This document shows positions 1-12,717 of a stretch of 64,000 nt of DNA, in pieces. The notes below the pieces were generated by a model that saw only the letters and a program-made list of their open reading frames with translations, made no database searches and had not been told where the DNA came from. The stretch's first letter is position 1, and the number at the start of each line of letters is the position of its first letter. Source of the stretch: Pseudocercospora fijiensis CIRAD86 (Eukaryota > Ascomycota > Dothideomycetes > Mycosphaerellales > Mycosphaerellaceae); the NCBI RefSeq assembly GCF_000340215.1, contig NW_006921556.1, positions 88,645-152,644 on the forward strand, written 5' to 3'. Made by a program: the position numbers and the translations under genes.

Positions 1-1263
1 TCCCGTAGCATTTATTTCTTATCCTGCCCCTACGTACGTCCTCCCTTCGATAGTGCCCTACTATAAGTTAGCTACGCTATAGACTACTTTGCCGGCCGGT
101 AAACAGTTAGCGATATCTATTGCCTTTACTAGCTAGTAAAGCGGTCTATAGTCGACGAAACTATATACTACCCGACTAACTAGCGTATAGTGCTCGATTA
201 TTAGCGAATACGTAGGACTCTATCTAGCGGTACCCTAAAGTTACTATATCTATTCCTATACTAGAGTATCGCGTCTACTAGCTTATATAACTAGTCGCCC
301 CGTCCTATCGGTTTACGGCAGTCTTGTCGCTTATCTATATATATATTATCCTATAGTCTTCTAAAGTTAGGTTTACCGTCGACGTAGACTTATTCGCCTA
401 CGACGCGCTCTATCTGCTACTAGGCATATATCGGATTCCGTACGTTACCCTAGACTATATATCTATGTATTAGAGTACCGTCGCCTATAGATCCTTCGAA
501 GACGATCCGGACGTAAAGGCGATTATCTATTACTCTTATAGCCGCGCTCGCCTAGCTATATTTTATATTGCTACTATAACCGATATCTCCGCTATCGCCT
601 AGAAACGCTTATAAAACTAGCCGTCGGCGCCTAGGACTTAGCGTCTAGTATACTATCTATATCGTATCGATCCCGCCTACTATTATCTCGAGCTAGACTT
701 ACCCTACCTACTCTCTACTCGTCTATCTACGGCTCTTATACTAGAGCGTATCTTTAGTAACGACGAGATTAAGCGTATTCGCGGTCGCACTTTTAAACCG
801 TAATCTGCCGAGATATAGTCTATCTAGGTCTAAATAAAGCACTAATTAATATCCTAGAGGGCTCTACTCGCGCGTCCCGGGCTTTAATATAGTCTCCGCG
901 AGATCGACGTACGAGTTCCTTATCGGCGTACCTCTATTCCTCTCGGTAGACAGACGATACGCTTAGATATTATTAGTCCTATAGTATATTATATCGTATA
1001 TTACGCGAATAACTACATTCAACTATACTGTCTACGAATTCCTACGTGCCCTATTCCCTACCTTCGTTCGACTAACCCGCCTTAATGCTCGTCTTACGCT
1101 ACGCAATACGCTAGCCTACGGTACTTAGCTACCGACGGTATTACCTACCGGGAAATTATCGCGTCCTCGTAACGCCTCGCCCTCTATTGCCCGCTATTTT
1201 TTACTAATGCTAACCGCAATCCCGTATAGCAAAATAGACGCGCCTATATTCTATATCTATTAG
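1..1263 (+). pseudogene. Gene A, copy 1: decayed gene of unknown function, 5' end outside the window
   Basis: A single reading frame can be followed after the intron at 63-190 to a TAG near 1263, interrupted mainly by TAG stops. The 5' end lies off the window; the fuller copy is at 56030-57562. I recognise no domain. The readable protein is rich in Tyr, Leu and Arg, and I found no Walker motif, zinc-binding Cys/His cluster or clear tyrosine-recombinase R-H-R-Y set. It lies directly upstream of a promoter-like module and SNF2 gene B on the same strand, and this order is repeated in the second block, so A and B probably belong to one multi-gene element. Differences from copy 2 are almost all C/T or G/A, which fits RIP. 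Function unknown. Confidence 0.6.
63..190 (+). other. Intron of gene A copy 1 carrying a P1 palindrome pair
   Basis: The donor reads ATAAGT, which is GTAAGT after a TpG to TpA change. A CTAAC branch site lies at 175-179 and the acceptor is TATAG ending at 190. The 128-bp intron contains two P1 palindromes: TTTGCCGGCCGGTAAA at 88-103 and TTTACTAGCTAGTAAA at 125-140, the second a perfect palindrome. Copy 2 has the same intron at 56362-56489. Splice sites are inferred from motifs and from resumption of the frame. Confidence 0.72.
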
Positions 1264-1340
1264 CCTAGCATACCTTATACTACTTTACTTTACCTTACCT
1301 CCTACCCTACTTGTATTAAGTTTAATCGTATACTACCCCG

Positions 1341-1475
1341 TTTTTAGTAGACTTTACTTCTCGGCTTTAACTAAGGCGGCGAACGAAACACAATCCCGGC
1401 CTGTCTATATAAATTAGCTACGTCGCTCGGGATAACTCTTTTACGTAGCCTTTAGTTAGGTCGACCGCGTTACTA
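1341..1475 (+). promoter_or_regulatory. Promoter-like module, copy a, upstream of SNF2 gene B copy 1
   Basis: This is one of five related modules (also at 7245, 54565, 55738 and 57640). They share a GACTTTAC stretch, a GCGGCGAACGAA core, a TATATAAATT or TATACAAATT box and a following GCTACGTCGC. Each lies a few hundred bases upstream of a decayed gene on the same strand, usually with a pyrimidine-rich tract between. The TATA-like box and position suggest a core promoter. The module could instead be a conserved terminal region of a mobile element. Confidence 0.5.
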
Positions 1476-1570
1476 TTTAACGCGTACGCGCCTACAGCCC
1501 GTACGTTAGTCCGAGCGCCTATACGCTACCTATTTATATTTCTCTTCCTTCGTATCTTTCCTACTTTTCT

Positions 1571-1617
1571 ATCTACTACTACTGCTACTACTTTAACTAC
1601 TACTACTACTACTTCTA
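1571..1617. repeat. CTA/ACT trinucleotide microsatellite
   Basis: An imperfect run of CTA/ACT triplets lies in the pyrimidine-rich stretch between the promoter-like module and the start of SNF2 gene B. It is also present in the second block near 57870-57917. Confidence 0.7.
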
Positions 1618-2508
1618 CCGTCCGTCGTTATTTTCTAGCTAGCAAAGCAGTTTATAATCGAATTAGTACTACCTAGGCGATACCTAAGGACGTTTCTAAG
1701 TTAAATATAGCGGACGACCCCGAAGTGCTAGCTCTAGGCCCTCTACGTCTGTCTAGGCGTCTACCCTCTCCGGTTATTAGTCCTCTTATACCTAGCGATG
1801 TATATAAATTCGCGCGCGACGAAAAGGCCTTTCTCGGCGAGGCTAGGTCGACCCGAGTAGATAACACTTATAACTACTAGCGAACTATATGTATAATAGA
1901 CGACCTAACGAATGTCCTTTACAAGTAGTATAAGACGTACGACGTATATAAGATTAACGATTAGGATCCGGTACTATAGCGAGCCTTCCTACGAGATATT
2001 AGTAACGGTATCGATATAACTTTTTCGACTTTAGATACTATTAATCCCGCTAATATAAAATATCTCCCGAGTAAGCGTAAGAGCACTGTCTAGGCTAATG
2101 CTAACTAGCTATAGCTTACGCCCTAGCCCGATACCCCGTTCCCTATTACCGACGCCTAGCGTACGTTATACGCTAGTATACTCGATACCCTATAGCACTA
2201 TCGCTCTAGGTATACGGCTACGCCTCTATTATTTAACGAAGCCTATACGGCAATAAACATCGACGTTACCGCACTCCTAAACGGCGAGATCGATGAAGTT
2301 AGTAAATACCTATACCGTATTACGTTTCGCGGACTCCGTCTTACGATATAGTAACTATAGGCTATTATATAGATCGTCGAAATATAGAAATTACCTATAT
2401 AGGGCGCTATTCTCGCCGACGATGCCGGCACTAGCAAGACTATCTCTATCCTCTACGCCGCTATAGCTTAGTCCGAGTATATCGAAGAATAGCGTATCGT
2501 ATATTAAG

Positions 2509-2633
2509 GTAAGAAATATTAATTCTAACGTATAGATTATTTTACCGGCCGGCAAATATACGTCTAGATATCTATTTGCCGGCCGGTAAAACGGTCTGTA
2601 TATATACTTATCTCCTACTAACTATCGTCGCAG
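2509..2633 (+). other. Intron 1 of SNF2 gene B copy 1, with two P1 palindromes
   Basis: The donor is GTAAGA at 2509, the branch site TACTAAC lies near 2616-2622, and the acceptor is CGCAG ending at 2633. P1 copies are at 2541-2556 (TTTACCGGCCGGCAAA) and 2575-2590 (TTTGCCGGCCGGTAAA). In copy 2 (58808-58932) both are the perfect palindrome TTTGCCGGCCGGCAAA. Paralogue B' has its own intron at the matching place (9684-9820). Confidence 0.8.
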
Positions 2634-4260
2634 CTATATTTAACTACGCCTATATAGAGCGAGGTATCGTACTAGACTCTATCTTCGGCTATTGCGTCCC
2701 GTTCTATAATATGCCGACTATTCCCGACGACGACCCGCGCGACCTACTTATAATAGTAGTCGACACTTTCCTCGACTAGCGATTCGGCGTTAGTAGCCGC
2801 TAGACGCTCTAGCGTAGGATACTCGATTACTTAGAGTACGAAGCCGACGGTGTTTACCTAGGCCCTCTTAAAGAGGATATTAACATATAGAAGTCGACTA
2901 TCGCCGAATTGTATACCGAGCTAGATAAGACTTATACGACGCCTTACCGCTACGCTCCTATCTACTAAATCGGGACCGCCGCGACGATTAATATCTAGCG
3001 CGATACCTATAACCGGTACTTTAGTTCTAATCCTAACTATACTCGCTATATCTACGTCGCTACTCTCGTCGCGATTAACGGCGAGTCTCGCTATCCCGTC
3101 TATATTATCTAGCATTACCTAAATATATCCGACGGCCTAGGACTTGTCGAATATATCGCATCCCTTTCGGACCGCGATCTATAGACTACTCGTACGCTTA
3201 TTATCTCTACTCGCGAGGCCTTTGTTTAGGAGACACTTATACCCGGCCTAGCGTACCGTAAGCGATATAACCGCCTAGCTTAGTTTTAGGATCGGCTGCG
3301 GCTATATTAGTAGAAGGACGAATTATAACTACGGAATCTCGAGGTAGTCGATTATCGAATAGAGCGTAGAGACCGTACTAATAACACTATTAGAGAACTC
3401 TAGATTGCCCGCAATACTTAATTATACGATAAGTATCGATCCGATAATACGTTTCGTCTCGCTAACTTACGCGCCGTATATCCGTCTATCGTTATATATA
3501 ACGAGGTATACTACTTCTAGGCGTAGTTCTTACTCTAAACGGACGCTATATAGAATCTCTTTAACAACGCGTATACGGTAGCTGTGTTTGCTATAGCGAC
3601 TCTATTAGCTACCGATCTTAACGACTTCGCTATACTTACTCGGTTTCTATTCCGTCGTATCCTTAAACTATAGGACGCCCGAGATCGGACCGACCTTATC
3701 TTTAGATTTTCGGACGTTACCGATACCGTTATATACTATAGCCGTTTCTAACGCGACTACGGCCTCCGATAGAGCGCTATTCCCGAAGACCTACGAATCT
3801 ATCGTATAGCTCTACTATCTCGCCGCGTCTATACCGGCGCTATATACTTTCGCGATATCGTCCTCTAAATACTTAACCCTAAAGCCCTACGTAGGCCCCT
3901 CGACGACGATAACTAGATATATCTAACGACATTCGCCTTTAGCCTCTACGTCCTCCGACGCTCTAAGGGAAACTAACTTAAGATCCGCGACTATACTATA
4001 ACCTTAGGGGACGACATTCCCTTATAGTAAGTCGTTAACGTCGAGGTGTAATATACTCTTATTTCTTAGGTAGAATACCGCGCCGCTTGCTATCGCTTCG
4101 CTAAGCGTATCGATAAGCTAGACCGCGGTATTAAGCGCCCCTCTACTACGCTAACTTACGAGGTACTATTTCGCTAGCTTAGTCTCTATACCGCCTATCC
4201 TCTCCTCGCCGCTATCGCTAACCGAAGGCTAACCTTCTCTACGCTAACTCTTCAATCCCT

Positions 4261-4392
4261 ATAAGTCTATTACGCCGTAGACTATTTTACCGGCTAGCGA
4301 AAACTAGTAGACGTATACGACTATTTCGCTAGCCGGTAAAGTAGTCTATAGTCTAACCGTCCGCCGCTACTTTCTCGCTAATATAACTCTAG
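4261..4392 (+). other. Intron 2 of SNF2 gene B copy 1, with an inverted P1 pair
   Basis: The donor is ATAAGT (mutated GTAAGT) at 4261 and the acceptor is CTCTAG ending at 4392. It contains TTTACCGGCTAGCGAAA at 4286-4302 and its exact reverse complement TTTCGCTAGCCGGTAAA at 4324-4340, so the two could pair in the transcript and bring the intron ends together. Confidence 0.72.
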
Positions 4393-5492
4393 CGCCTTAT
4401 ATTAGATAACAATATAGGACTTCTTCTAGTTCTATATAAAGGGCTCTACGCCCCTTCCCGCCCTAAGCCGTCGCGTAGATCGACTCGTCTATCTAGTCCG
4501 CCTATCTCCGAAGTACCTAGCGATACTATAGCTCGTCTATATATATATTATCTAGCTTTCGTCTAAGGTAGTATTCTAGGTCGAAGAGCTACTTAATTAC
4601 TAACTCCTCGACCTCGTATTAGAGTTATATTAGATCCGATACTCTACTATCTATACCGGTATAACGTACGCCGAGCGCGCTACCGCCGAGGATGCCTTTA
4701 ATAATAATCCCCGAACCTAGGCTATTATCCTATCCTCGCGCACTAATACGGAGTCTATTAATCTGCATTACGGTATATACGTATAGTATATCGTAGATAT
4801 CGTCGACTTTAGTAAGAAGAACTCGATCGTTAATCGTTATACTCGCGTAGAATAGACTTACGCTGTTACGGTATTCGAATTAAGCCTCGTCGACACTATC
4901 GACTCGCGCTACTAGTAGACCTTCTATCTCGACATTTAGGAGCGGCTTACTATAGTAGTCTTACCGCCCGACCGGCTTATAGATAAAGAGATCTACTATA
5001 TCTAGTTAGACGAGATCGTACGAGCCTATAGTACTACCGGTACGCCCCCTATAACCCAATTCCGTAAATACGCTAATACTAATGTTAGATAGCGTATAGC
5101 CGACGCCTATATACGCAAGTCCTACGGCATTCGCTACTAGATATTAGATGCTACGTAGGGCTATATCTCTAATCCGACCTATAAGAATCTCGTCCTAGTC
5201 GAAGCTATCTTTCGCCTATTACTTAGTAGTACGATAGCGGAAGAAGTCGCTACTATCGTCGACCGCTAGTAGCCTACGCTAGATAACTTCTTTTAGGCCG
5301 ATAAGCGTAACCTAAACCGTACGGGAGGATGCGACTACGAGTATCTTAAGTATACTATAGCGTAATATCTATACTACGACGACGTTACCGAGGATACCCG
5401 TCCGATTCGACTTATATAGTACCTTTACTATTTCGCTACTAAGGCCCTCGCTATAGGTTAATACGACTCTACTATTATTCCTAATTAGTATA

Positions 5493-5583
5493 GTAAGTCG
5501 CACTATACGTTGTTATCTATTTCGCTATCTAGTATAGTAGTTATTACCTCCGTTGCCGGTCGAATTGCTAATACCCTTTATAG
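5493..5583 (+). other. Intron 3 of SNF2 gene B copy 1, 91 bp
   Basis: The donor is GTAAGT, a GCTAAT branch-like site lies near 5567, and the acceptor is TTATAG. A degenerate P1 relic (TTTCGCTATCTAG and flanks) lies near 5520-5533. The matching intron in paralogue B' (12718-12808) is also 91 bp and has a clearer P1 copy. Confidence 0.65.
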
Positions 5584-6059
5584 TATATCTTAAGTACGTT
5601 TAGCGGCGCACTCCTAACTACGACGCCGATTTTGCCTAGGCCGTATAAAACATCGGCTACTACGCTCCTACTCTCGCGCCCCTCGTCCGAAGATTTTAGA
5701 GTTTTACTAGTCCCTTCGATAATTATAATAATAATAGTAACTATAGAGTTGCTACTCCCTCCCTTAGAACGCCGTCTAACTACGAACCTAACCGTATAGG
5801 TATATAGCTATACTTACTAGGTAGTTAGGCTAGCTCTCCTATTTGCCCTAACTCTAGCGACTTCGTCGGAGATACTAGCGCTATAGACGAGCTAACCCTA
5901 CGCGCTCGTTACTTAACTAAGCGATCTCTTACTCTACTAGTCGCTTTATATTCTCGCCTAGCCGACGACATATTAGCTTATACTAAGCGCGTTAAGCTAG
6001 CGGCCGGCGCCTCGTCTATAGTGCTAGTCGAGAGTAGCGACGCCGAGGATACCGAGTAA

Positions 6060-7244
6060 GGCGTAGGTACACTCGTACGGGCCCTATATATAGAGAGTAG
6101 ATAGTAATATAGATCTCCTCGAGTAGGCCTCTACGGGACGACTAGTAAGTACGCGCATCCTAGGCATTAGGTCCTATAGGTTACCGACTAGGCGCGCGTA
6201 TAGATAGTCTAGTCTATATACTAAATACTAGCCGATTAAGTAGAGTAATTTCCTATCGTATCTCTAGCCTTTTCTATAGTTTTTCCTCCTACCTATATAT
6301 AGTCTACCTAGTCGGCACTTGTAATATATACTATTAATATAACTAAATTGTAGTAGCCGTTACGCGTAGATCTAGAGTCTATATAACCGATTCCGAACTG
6401 CTATTATCCGCGAGGCCCTACCGCTATTGTCTAACCCGCCTATACCTTCGTTACACTTTACGTACGCGTAATATAATCGCCGAGTATCTATAGTAACGAT
6501 AGAGAGTCTTTCCCTACCGCTCGGGCATTTTATCTACCTATCTTCCCGCCTCTACCGACATTATACATTTCCCGCTACCTAGTTATTATATCTTGCCTAT
6601 AAGACACGCCGTCTATAGGATTATACGGGCGGGCACAATAGAAGACACGTCTATAGATATACGTCTAAGCTAGGTCTTATATTCCGCTATTATCTCCTCT
6701 AGGTTTAGTATACTATCGGTCTATCTCTACTACGATACCCCCTCTTATTAGTCGCTAACTATTTTGCTAGCTAGGGAAAAAATAGTTAAAAGGGTTTATA
6801 CGGTAGCGTCTCTAATAAGTACTCTATCGGTTACTAACCCGTCTTAACCGGATATACTCTCGCGGCGACGGTTAACTACTTTTCCGGCTAGTAAAGTCGT
6901 TAGTATTACCTTAGTTATATTTCGTCTTGCCGCGCCTGCTCTAGTTAGACTTTACTTTACTTCCTTCTACGCCTCGTACCTACCGCGTACGTAAAGTCTA
7001 CGTATATATTACGTTACTATCGTATACCGCTTCGTCGTCGTTCGGCTACCTTCTACGGCCCTACTTCGCGCGCAACCTCGCCTATATCGTAGACGGAGAT
7101 AGGCGACTTCGATATACTATATAAAATTGTATAGGCGACGTAAGCGGTCCGTCTAGTATAGGATCTCGGTAAGGTAACGGCGTCGCTTCGGCTTTACTTT
7201 ATTCCTTCCTCTTAGATTAGGTTCTAAACCCTATACTAGCGCGT
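6060..7244. other. Intergenic stretch between SNF2 B and B', with two P1 copies
   Basis: No reading frame of interest was seen. P1 copies lie near 6764-6781 (TTTGCTAGCTAGGGAAA) and 6884-6899 (TTTCCGGCTAGTAAA and flanks), again as a facing pair. Pyrimidine-rich tracts near 6950-6970 and 7188-7210 resemble sequence upstream of the promoter-like modules. The duplicated block ends near 6235. Confidence 0.5.
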
Positions 7245-7345
7245 TTTAGCGGACTTTACCTGTCGGCCTTAACTAATATACCGAACGAAAGGCGGTCCTA
7301 ACTTTACTATATAAATTAGCTATATCGCTCGGGACGTCTCTTTTA
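7245..7345 (+). promoter_or_regulatory. Promoter-like module, copy b, upstream of SNF2 paralogue B'
   Basis: It has the shared GACTTTAC, CGAACGAA and TATATAAATTAGCTA blocks, but is the most diverged of the five modules. It lies about 400 bp before the readable start of B'. Confidence 0.45.
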
Positions 7346-8174
7346 TATACGCGTTAGTAAAGTAAACCGCCCTATATGTTTGCGCTATCTACGCGGCCTG
7401 CCGTATAAACAGTTAGAGGTCCGAGCGCTAACACTAGTATACACCTTTCTACTATCGCCCTAACTTCTTCTACTTTATAATCTACTCCTACTACTACCGC
7501 CTTCCCCGTCTACCTACCTCCGTCTCGTTTCTCTATCTAGCAAACTAGTCTATACTCCTATTTTCTCCGCCCGGCAAACCGATCTATACCTACGAGCTAC
7601 TCTTCTAGCTAGTTTGAACGGTAAATAACGGCTAGTACGCTATATACCGACGGCGATTATAAATCCGAACTAGAAGTTCGTACCGAATAGCCTAGTAACG
7701 CCGAAGAAGCGTAAGAAGACGGTTACTACTAACGCGAACGCTACCGAGTCGTCGCCGACTCTCCCTACGAGAACTAAGGGTAAGAGCGCTAAGGCTATAT
7801 AGAATGTACTAGCTACTCCTCCTACGCCGGGTATACCCGCCTAGCCTAAGCCTAAGCCTAAGGTACCTAAGGCACCTAAGGCAGTAACCGTACCGCTATA
7901 GTTTAGCCTAACTACGGATAAGAAGCAGGCACTATACGAGGCTATACGTAAAGCTAGAAGAGAGGCGCTTAGAACGTTCCTAGTAAACGGTACGCGAGTT
8001 CCCGTCTAGGCCGATTATAGTATATACCTTCTCGGCTTCCTAGGGTCCGGTCTAGAGAAGAATAGATATATTCTCTTATTCCTAAACTTCCCTTATTAGG
8101 ATCTATATAAAGGGTTCCTTTAGGCTATATCGTAGTCGGTAGGTCGGTAGTATTAGAACAACGGTAGATATTAG

Positions 8175-8338
8175 GTAAGTTCCGTCCTACGCTATATACC
8201 TAGACTAATATGCTAACTATTTTACCGGCTAGTAAACCCGCTATACCGAAGTTAGACTTTGCCGGCCGGCGAAATAGTTAGCGGTTTAGTTCTCGTAGTT
8301 ATATGTCCCTTCTAGTTAACGCTAACATTATTATATAG
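8175..8338 (+). other. Intron 1 of SNF2 gene B', with a P1 pair
   Basis: The donor is GTAAGT, there is a GCTAAC branch site near 8320, and the acceptor is TATATAG ending at 8338. P1 copies are at 8221-8236 (TTTACCGGCTAGTAAA) and 8258-8274 (TTTGCCGGCCGGCGAAA). Confidence 0.78.
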
Positions 8339-9683
8339 AACCTATTTAGTTTGCGCGATAGCAACGACGACCTACCTAAGGAGGACTAGCTACCGGATAA
8401 CTCGAATGATTTAGTCCCGACGAAGACTATTCTCGAGTATATCTTCGCTATACCCGATAATACTTTTACTATCGACGATCTTATAGTAGAGGACATACCT
8501 AACGATATCCGCTTCCTATATTCGAAGCTAAGACTACGCCTCGCCGTCTATTTCTTATATATAGCCTACCTAGTACGAATAGTCGCCGAGATATACGAAG
8601 ACTACGCGTACGTACTCGAAGTGCCTCCGGAGATTCCCCCCGAATACCGAAAGGTAGCTAAGAGCATTTAAGGCTAGGAGGTTAACGGAAATGTCCTCTT
8701 TCGCCTTATATTACTAGTCTAATACTAGTATACTAAGGTTCGCAAAAACAAGGAAGTAGGGGGTATAGCGTACGTATTTAAGAAGGATTTCTACGGTAGA
8801 GCTAACGCGGAGCCTATCGTATACGGAGTCTCCGGTACTACGATGTTTAATACCGTAGAGTAGGCCCGAGACTAAAAACTAGCCGATAACGAAGCTCGCT
8901 AGGCTCTAGCTAACGTCGAATCCGAATTCTTTGCTAATATAAAACGTACTATTCTCCGTTCGGCCTAAGAGTATAACAATACTATCTAATACCTCTCGGG
9001 CATATACTATAACCTATTCGCGGGCAAGACTACTAACCTTAATACCCGCGATCTAGATACGTAGGATTAGACTATACGCGACGAATATATTAAATGCCTC
9101 GCCGAGCGCCGTAACCTAATCTTCTTTAACGACTATACTACTATCGATCCGGCTAATAAGCGGTTTCTCTATAAAGGTTACCGCTAATATACAGAGAAGG
9201 TCTACTATGCCGTAGGTATGCCTCTACCCTAAGATACAAACGATAATCTACTATCGGCTATATAGGACCGTATTAACCGAGAGGCCGAGTACTATACCGC
9301 CGACTCCCTAAACTACCGCGAACTTCTATAGTCCCCTACGGATGCGAATGCTATATTTAGTAATATATTACGTTATATAAATAGCATATTAGCCGTCCCT
9401 CCTATATTTATAGACGCGTACGCCGCGACGGGCATTATAGTTACCGCGCTCCTAGACGGCGAGATTGACCCTATTAGTAAGTATAGATTCCGTATTACAT
9501 TTCGCGATCTCGCCTTAAAGCTATAGTAGCCTTAAGCAATCGCGTAGATTCTCTAAATATAGAAGTCGCCTATATAAGGCGCTATCCTCGCCGATAACGT
9601 AGGCACTAGTAAGACTATTACGGTCCTCTACGCCGTCGTCTATTAGTCCGAATATATCGAAGAATAGCGTCGCAACTACTAAG

Positions 9684-9820
9684 GTATGTTTTCTCTTTCT
9701 ACGTATAGACCGTTTTGCCGGCCGGTAATCTAGTCGTCGCTTATATGCCTTTTTCTTTTTATCCGGACGGCAAAATAGTCTACCTACTGCTTATTTCTCC
9801 TCTACTAACGTTTATTATAG
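9684..9820 (+). other. Intron 2 of SNF2 gene B', with a P1 pair
   Basis: The donor is GTATGT, the branch site TACTAAC lies near 9803-9809, and the acceptor is TTATAG ending at 9820. P1 copies are at 9714-9729 and 9757-9775 (the latter with a CCGGACGG centre). The position just after Walker A matches intron 1 of gene B. Confidence 0.8.
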
Positions 9821-11477
9821 CCGTACTCTACCGCGCGTATATCGAGAGTAATATCGCGCCTCGCTCTGTTACCGATATACAAATTCCTATACCTATAGTT
9901 AACGCTACCGACTAGGCCTCGATAGACGTCGACACTCGCCTACTTACGCCGGATAAGTAGGAGCTTATCGATACCTACGTCTAGGCCTATCTAGGATTGC
10001 CTATAGAGTCTAAGCCGGGCTAGTATATCGGCATCGATATCTAAATAGTAAAGGCCGGTAGCGAGTAGCGTACTCTACTAAAGTATACCGACGCTAATAT
10101 ATATAACCTCGCATTCTTAGTAGTCTAGGCCTTCTTTAACGAGTACAATCCGGCCCTACCGGATTATGTACCTATATACGAGATTAGCCCTAATATAGCC
10201 GTTAATGCCTAGTGTAATAATTGCGCCCGATACTTTAGGCCTAAAGAGGGCTACGTACGCTATATTAACGTCGCTATATATATTAACGTTAAGCCCGATC
10301 CTAAGAATCCTACCTACTATATTAAAGGTGCTACCGCTAAGCTAGAAGGTCTTATTACTTTCGTTAATAGGTTGCTAGTCGAAAGCCTATAGACTACTCG
10401 CACTATCCTTATTACTACTAAGGATTCGTAGGTCTAGAAGACTATATAACTAGGCGTTATATATAAGACGCGATACGGCTAGAAACTCGAGTAACTCCGC
10501 GATATCGAGGAACCCGAAGAGTCTCTCGACGACTTTGCCGCACTCGATAATGCCGCCGAGTATATATACGACGCCGCTAAGGAAGAGGAGAAGGACGAGG
10601 CGTTCCTACTAGAGTATATATCTAACAATATGTCTCTTCTATAGGGCACGCGCGCCGCCCGGCTATCTATCGTTATCGGCGATAAAGGCTATTACTTTAA
10701 GAATAAGTTTTCTCTATAGAGTAACTCCGTATAGATACTACTCGATAACGAGTATATAGTCTTAGTATTCGCGATAGCTACGCTATTCCGCAATAATGTA
10801 GCCGACTTTGCTAGCCTTATACGCTATCTCTTTCGGCGTATTCGTAAAAAGTAGCTAGACACTCGACGCGAAGAACTTATCGGTAGCCTTAGTAGCTCGG
10901 ACGTCTATAAGCGGCTATACGAGGAGTTCCGTAAGAAGTACGGTATAGACTAGACTCGCGTACCTACTAACTAAGTGTCCTAACCTGCCCTAAATAGCAA
11001 TAGTAAGAAGTAGTATAGCATTAGCGAGTAGGAACGCTATCTCTAGGCAATCGATCCCGTCGCCTAGCGGACTCTCTTACGCCCGAGCGATAAGGAGGAT
11101 ATAGATAGGCGCTGCTCCGCCCTCGTTCCCCTACCGATAAGTATCTATATACTTCGCCGTATTAAAGGCACCTAACTACTTATCTAGGGCGAGACTATAA
11201 TACTCGGCTCCGAAATCCTACTATAGTAGATTATTTACGTAGAGACCTCGCCTACTTTAACGTTAGAGGCTATATATCGCGCCGTAGTCGCTAGATTCGC
11301 TATAATCGTAGGTAACGACCGCCTTAACCGCGTCTATAATAACCCGACTACTCCTAGCTAGAAGCGCTCCTACCCTACCGCATTTCGCCGATTATTAGTA
11401 CTTAGCGCCTCCTCGGGTATATTTAGCTAGCTCCTCGAGTATAATATCGACTCTTCTACGCTATATATTAACTTACT

Positions 11478-11605
11478 ATAAGTCTACCGTCTCTAACCGT
11501 TTCGCTAGCTAGTAAAACTATTATACGACGTCGACGGTTTTACCGGCCGGCGAAATAGTCGGCGATTACTCTACTTTAACTATACTCTTACTAACTACCG
11601 TTTAG
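11478..11605 (+). other. Intron 3 of SNF2 gene B', with a P1 pair
   Basis: The donor is ATAAGT (mutated GTAAGT), the branch site TACTAAC lies near 11589-11595, and the acceptor is TTTAG ending at 11605. P1 copies are at 11500-11516 (TTTCGCTAGCTAGTAAA) and 11539-11555 (TTTACCGGCCGGCGAAA). It matches intron 2 of gene B. Confidence 0.78.
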
Positions 11606-12717
11606 GTCTTAGAACTCCGTATCTACCTAGGACTTCTTCTAGACCTATACTAAGGGAAATGTTAATAACCCTAGTATTAGGGCGCGCCTAGATCGCCTTA
11701 AGTACCTAATTTAAGAGTTACCTAAGCTATACGCTTCGCTATAGCTTCTCTACCGATACGTTATCCTCGCCGACGAGAAGATAATCTTTTAGGTTAACGA
11801 GCCGCTAAATTATAAGGCTGTCGAGCTCCTTCTCGACCTATATATAATCGATTATGTCTCTATTTACGCTAGGATAACCTAAGCCGAGCGTAGCTCTACC
11901 GAGGATAACTATAACTATAATCCTAAGGTTAAGGTTATTATCCTCTCGTTTCGTACTAGATCCGAGGCGGCTAATCTATAGTATAGCGGACACGTCTAGC
12001 TCGTCTTAGATATCGTCGGCTTTACCTAGAAGGCTTAGTAGACGGGTCGCTCCTCTCGCGTTAGATAGACTTACCTAGTTATCGTATACGACCTTAGCTT
12101 AGACGACACAATCGACTGTGTACTATAGTACGATTACTATACTCGATTCTTTAACTAGCTTATAGCAACCGTTACCCCCGACCTAGACGTAGTTTAAGAG
12201 GAAGCACATCGTCTATTAACTACTATAATCGTAGCCGACCCTACTACCTAGTAAGACGAAGATACGTTTACCGTAGAGGCGGCTTATCGCGTAAAGTAGG
12301 GCATAGCGGATATCTATATACGAACTATATATAGCATTCGATCTAGTCGCTACGACCCTATATAGAAGGAGTATCGTACGCTAGTAATAAAATACGTCCT
12401 CCCTATCGAGGCAATCTAGCGCCTATCTTGCGGCAGACTTAAGGCTAAGTAGACGGCTTATGCCCTCGATGCTATAATAGCCGTCCTAACTCCCGCTCCC
12501 GACTATCCTACGCGAGATCTAGATAATCGCGACGACCCCGATATTAAAGCTAAGCCCGAGATTGCGCCTCTTAACTTTCGCGCCTAGTTATATATATACC
12601 GTATAAATTAGGTCGAGTTTATCTCCCTTAAGATAATATATCGATACCTTTACGATATGTCTCGCTAGGCTATCGATACTAGCGACTATAATCTAGATGT
12701 TATCCTATATTAGTATA

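Larger units (their letters stand above)
1640..6059 (+). pseudogene. SNF2-type helicase/ATPase gene B, copy 1, decayed
   Basis: SNF2 proteins are ATP-dependent DNA translocases that remodel chromatin or act in repair. The readable frame gives a Walker A motif at 2402-2444 (GAILADDAGTSKTISIL, where the family has DDxGxGKT). A motif II candidate near 3495-3512 reads NEVYYF here and NEAYYF in copy 2, consistent with a mutated DEAH. A motif VI-like segment lies at 4820-4861, followed by readable helicase-C-like sequence. Three introns can be placed (2509-2633, 4261-4392, 5493-5583), each with P1 palindromes. The frame ends at TAA 6057-6059 after a low-complexity tail. Stops are frequent and mostly TAG. 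The start codon is not certain; about 1640-1670 is where the frame becomes readable. Confidence 0.8.
2..6235. repeat. 6.2-kb duplicated block, copy 1 (gene A + SNF2 gene B)
   Basis: This block aligns with 56301-62524 almost without gaps; the coordinate offset changes only from 56299 to 56300. In the stretches compared by eye, nearly all differences are transitions at CpA, TpG or CpG sites, and transversions are rare (for example near 3072 and 4568). Both copies have been mutated independently, as expected of RIP acting on a duplication. The alignment ends near 6235, where the other copy is cut by satellite DNA. The left end is set by the window edge. Confidence 0.93.

Noticed and set aside
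2243..2437. Short frames within the SNF2 genes, such as minus 2243-2437, 2921-3115 and plus 58370-58555
   Set aside because: They are in the wrong frame or strand relative to the readable helicase and are short chance openings.
1640..6059. TAG read as a sense codon (alternative genetic code)
   Set aside because: TAG is the most frequent interruption, but TAA also occurs, glycines of Walker A are mutated too, and the duplicate copies differ by the transitions that make stops. RIP explains all of this.
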